From contig CAMMGP010000092.1 in NCBI GenBank assembly GCA_946496415.1, positions 1-5,602 of the forward strand: DNA of 5,602 nucleotides. Direction: 5' to 3'. Made by a program: the position numbers and the translations under genes. This document shows positions 5,406-5,602 of the stretch, piece by piece. The notes under the pieces are model-generated. The model had not been told where the DNA came from, did not search any database, and saw only the letters and a list, made by a program, of their open reading frames with translations. Source of the stretch: an uncultured Clostridia bacterium. GTDB taxonomy: Bacteria; Bacillota; Clostridia; Christensenellales; Aristaeellaceae. Each line of letters starts with the position of its first letter. The stretch's first letter is position 1.

Positions 5406-5602
5406 ATGGCAAAGCTGACGGAACAGATCGGCTACATCCGCGGGCTGATCGGCAGCATGGAACTCGCCCCGGATTCGGCGAACGCCAAGCTGCTTGCGGT
5501 GCTGGCGGACGCGCTGGAAAATATCGCCGGCGAGTTGGGCGACCTGCGTGACGATATGACGGAGCTGAACGACTTCGTGGAGAGCATCGACGAGGATCTG
5601 GA
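5406..5602 (+). CDS. CD1247 N-terminal domain-like protein, N-terminal fragment
   Basis: The first 65 complete codons are present and the gene runs off the right edge. The start is clear: GGAGGTG at 5394-5400, five bases before ATG. The peptide opens MAKLTEQIGYIRGLIGSMEL, then gives a helical stretch (NAKLLAVLADALENIAGELGDLR) and a very acidic segment (DDMTELNDFVESIDEDL). This pattern of a short YIRGL helix, a second helix, then a long acidic coiled-coil-like stretch resembles the clostridial CD1247 N-terminal domain, whose function is unknown. The match is from memory of the family and is moderate in strength. In relatives a zinc-ribbon-like part can follow, but that region is outside the window. 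It lies 93 bases after efp on the same strand, with a weak hairpin between. Confidence 0.72.
   Translation, partial: MAKLTEQIGYIRGLIGSMELAPDSANAKLLAVLADALENIAGELGDLRDDMTELNDFVESIDEDL

Overview
The window looks like chromosomal DNA of a GC-rich member of the Clostridia (Firmicutes/Bacillota). The reasons are strong AGGAGG-type ribosome binding sites before nearly every gene, an Xaa-Pro peptidase followed by elongation factor P (an order known from Firmicutes such as Bacillus subtilis yqhT-efp), and a truncated last gene resembling the clostridial CD1247 N-terminal-domain family. The taxonomic call is inference. There are no RNA genes, insertion sequences, CRISPR arrays or phage genes, and no stretch over 300 bases lacks a gene.

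Left half, minus strand (reading right to left): an FRG-domain protein of unknown function (1602-2429), a secreted sugar/polyol-type ABC solute-binding protein (212-1459), then the first 45 codons of an alkaline-phosphatase-superfamily phosphodiesterase (1-136), which runs off the left edge. A very stable stem-loop without a U-tract sits between the last two. No permease or ATPase genes lie next to the binding protein in this window.

Right half, plus strand: a class II ketose-bisphosphate aldolase (2597-3502, TTG start) with its own promoter and a clear intrinsic terminator. Next come an M24 Xaa-Pro aminopeptidase (probable start 3649), elongation factor P (4752-5312) and the first 65 codons of a CD1247-like protein (5406 onward). 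Peptidase and efp are probably one transcription unit starting from an extended -10 promoter at 3589-3617. A weaker hairpin separates efp from the last gene.

The divergent region between the FRG gene and the aldolase gene (2430-2596) holds the most informative regulatory signal. It is a perfect 12-bp palindrome, GCAAACGTTTGC, of the LacI/PurR/CcpA operator type, filling the end of the spacer between the -35 and -10 boxes of the aldolase promoter. Aldolase and binding protein suggest carbon-source-responsive sugar metabolism, while peptidase and EF-P are housekeeping. I see no convincing new multi-gene system. The items most worth checking are the operator, a possible ACG start codon in the peptidase, the FRG protein, the non-lipoprotein solute-binding protein and the atypical aldolase.
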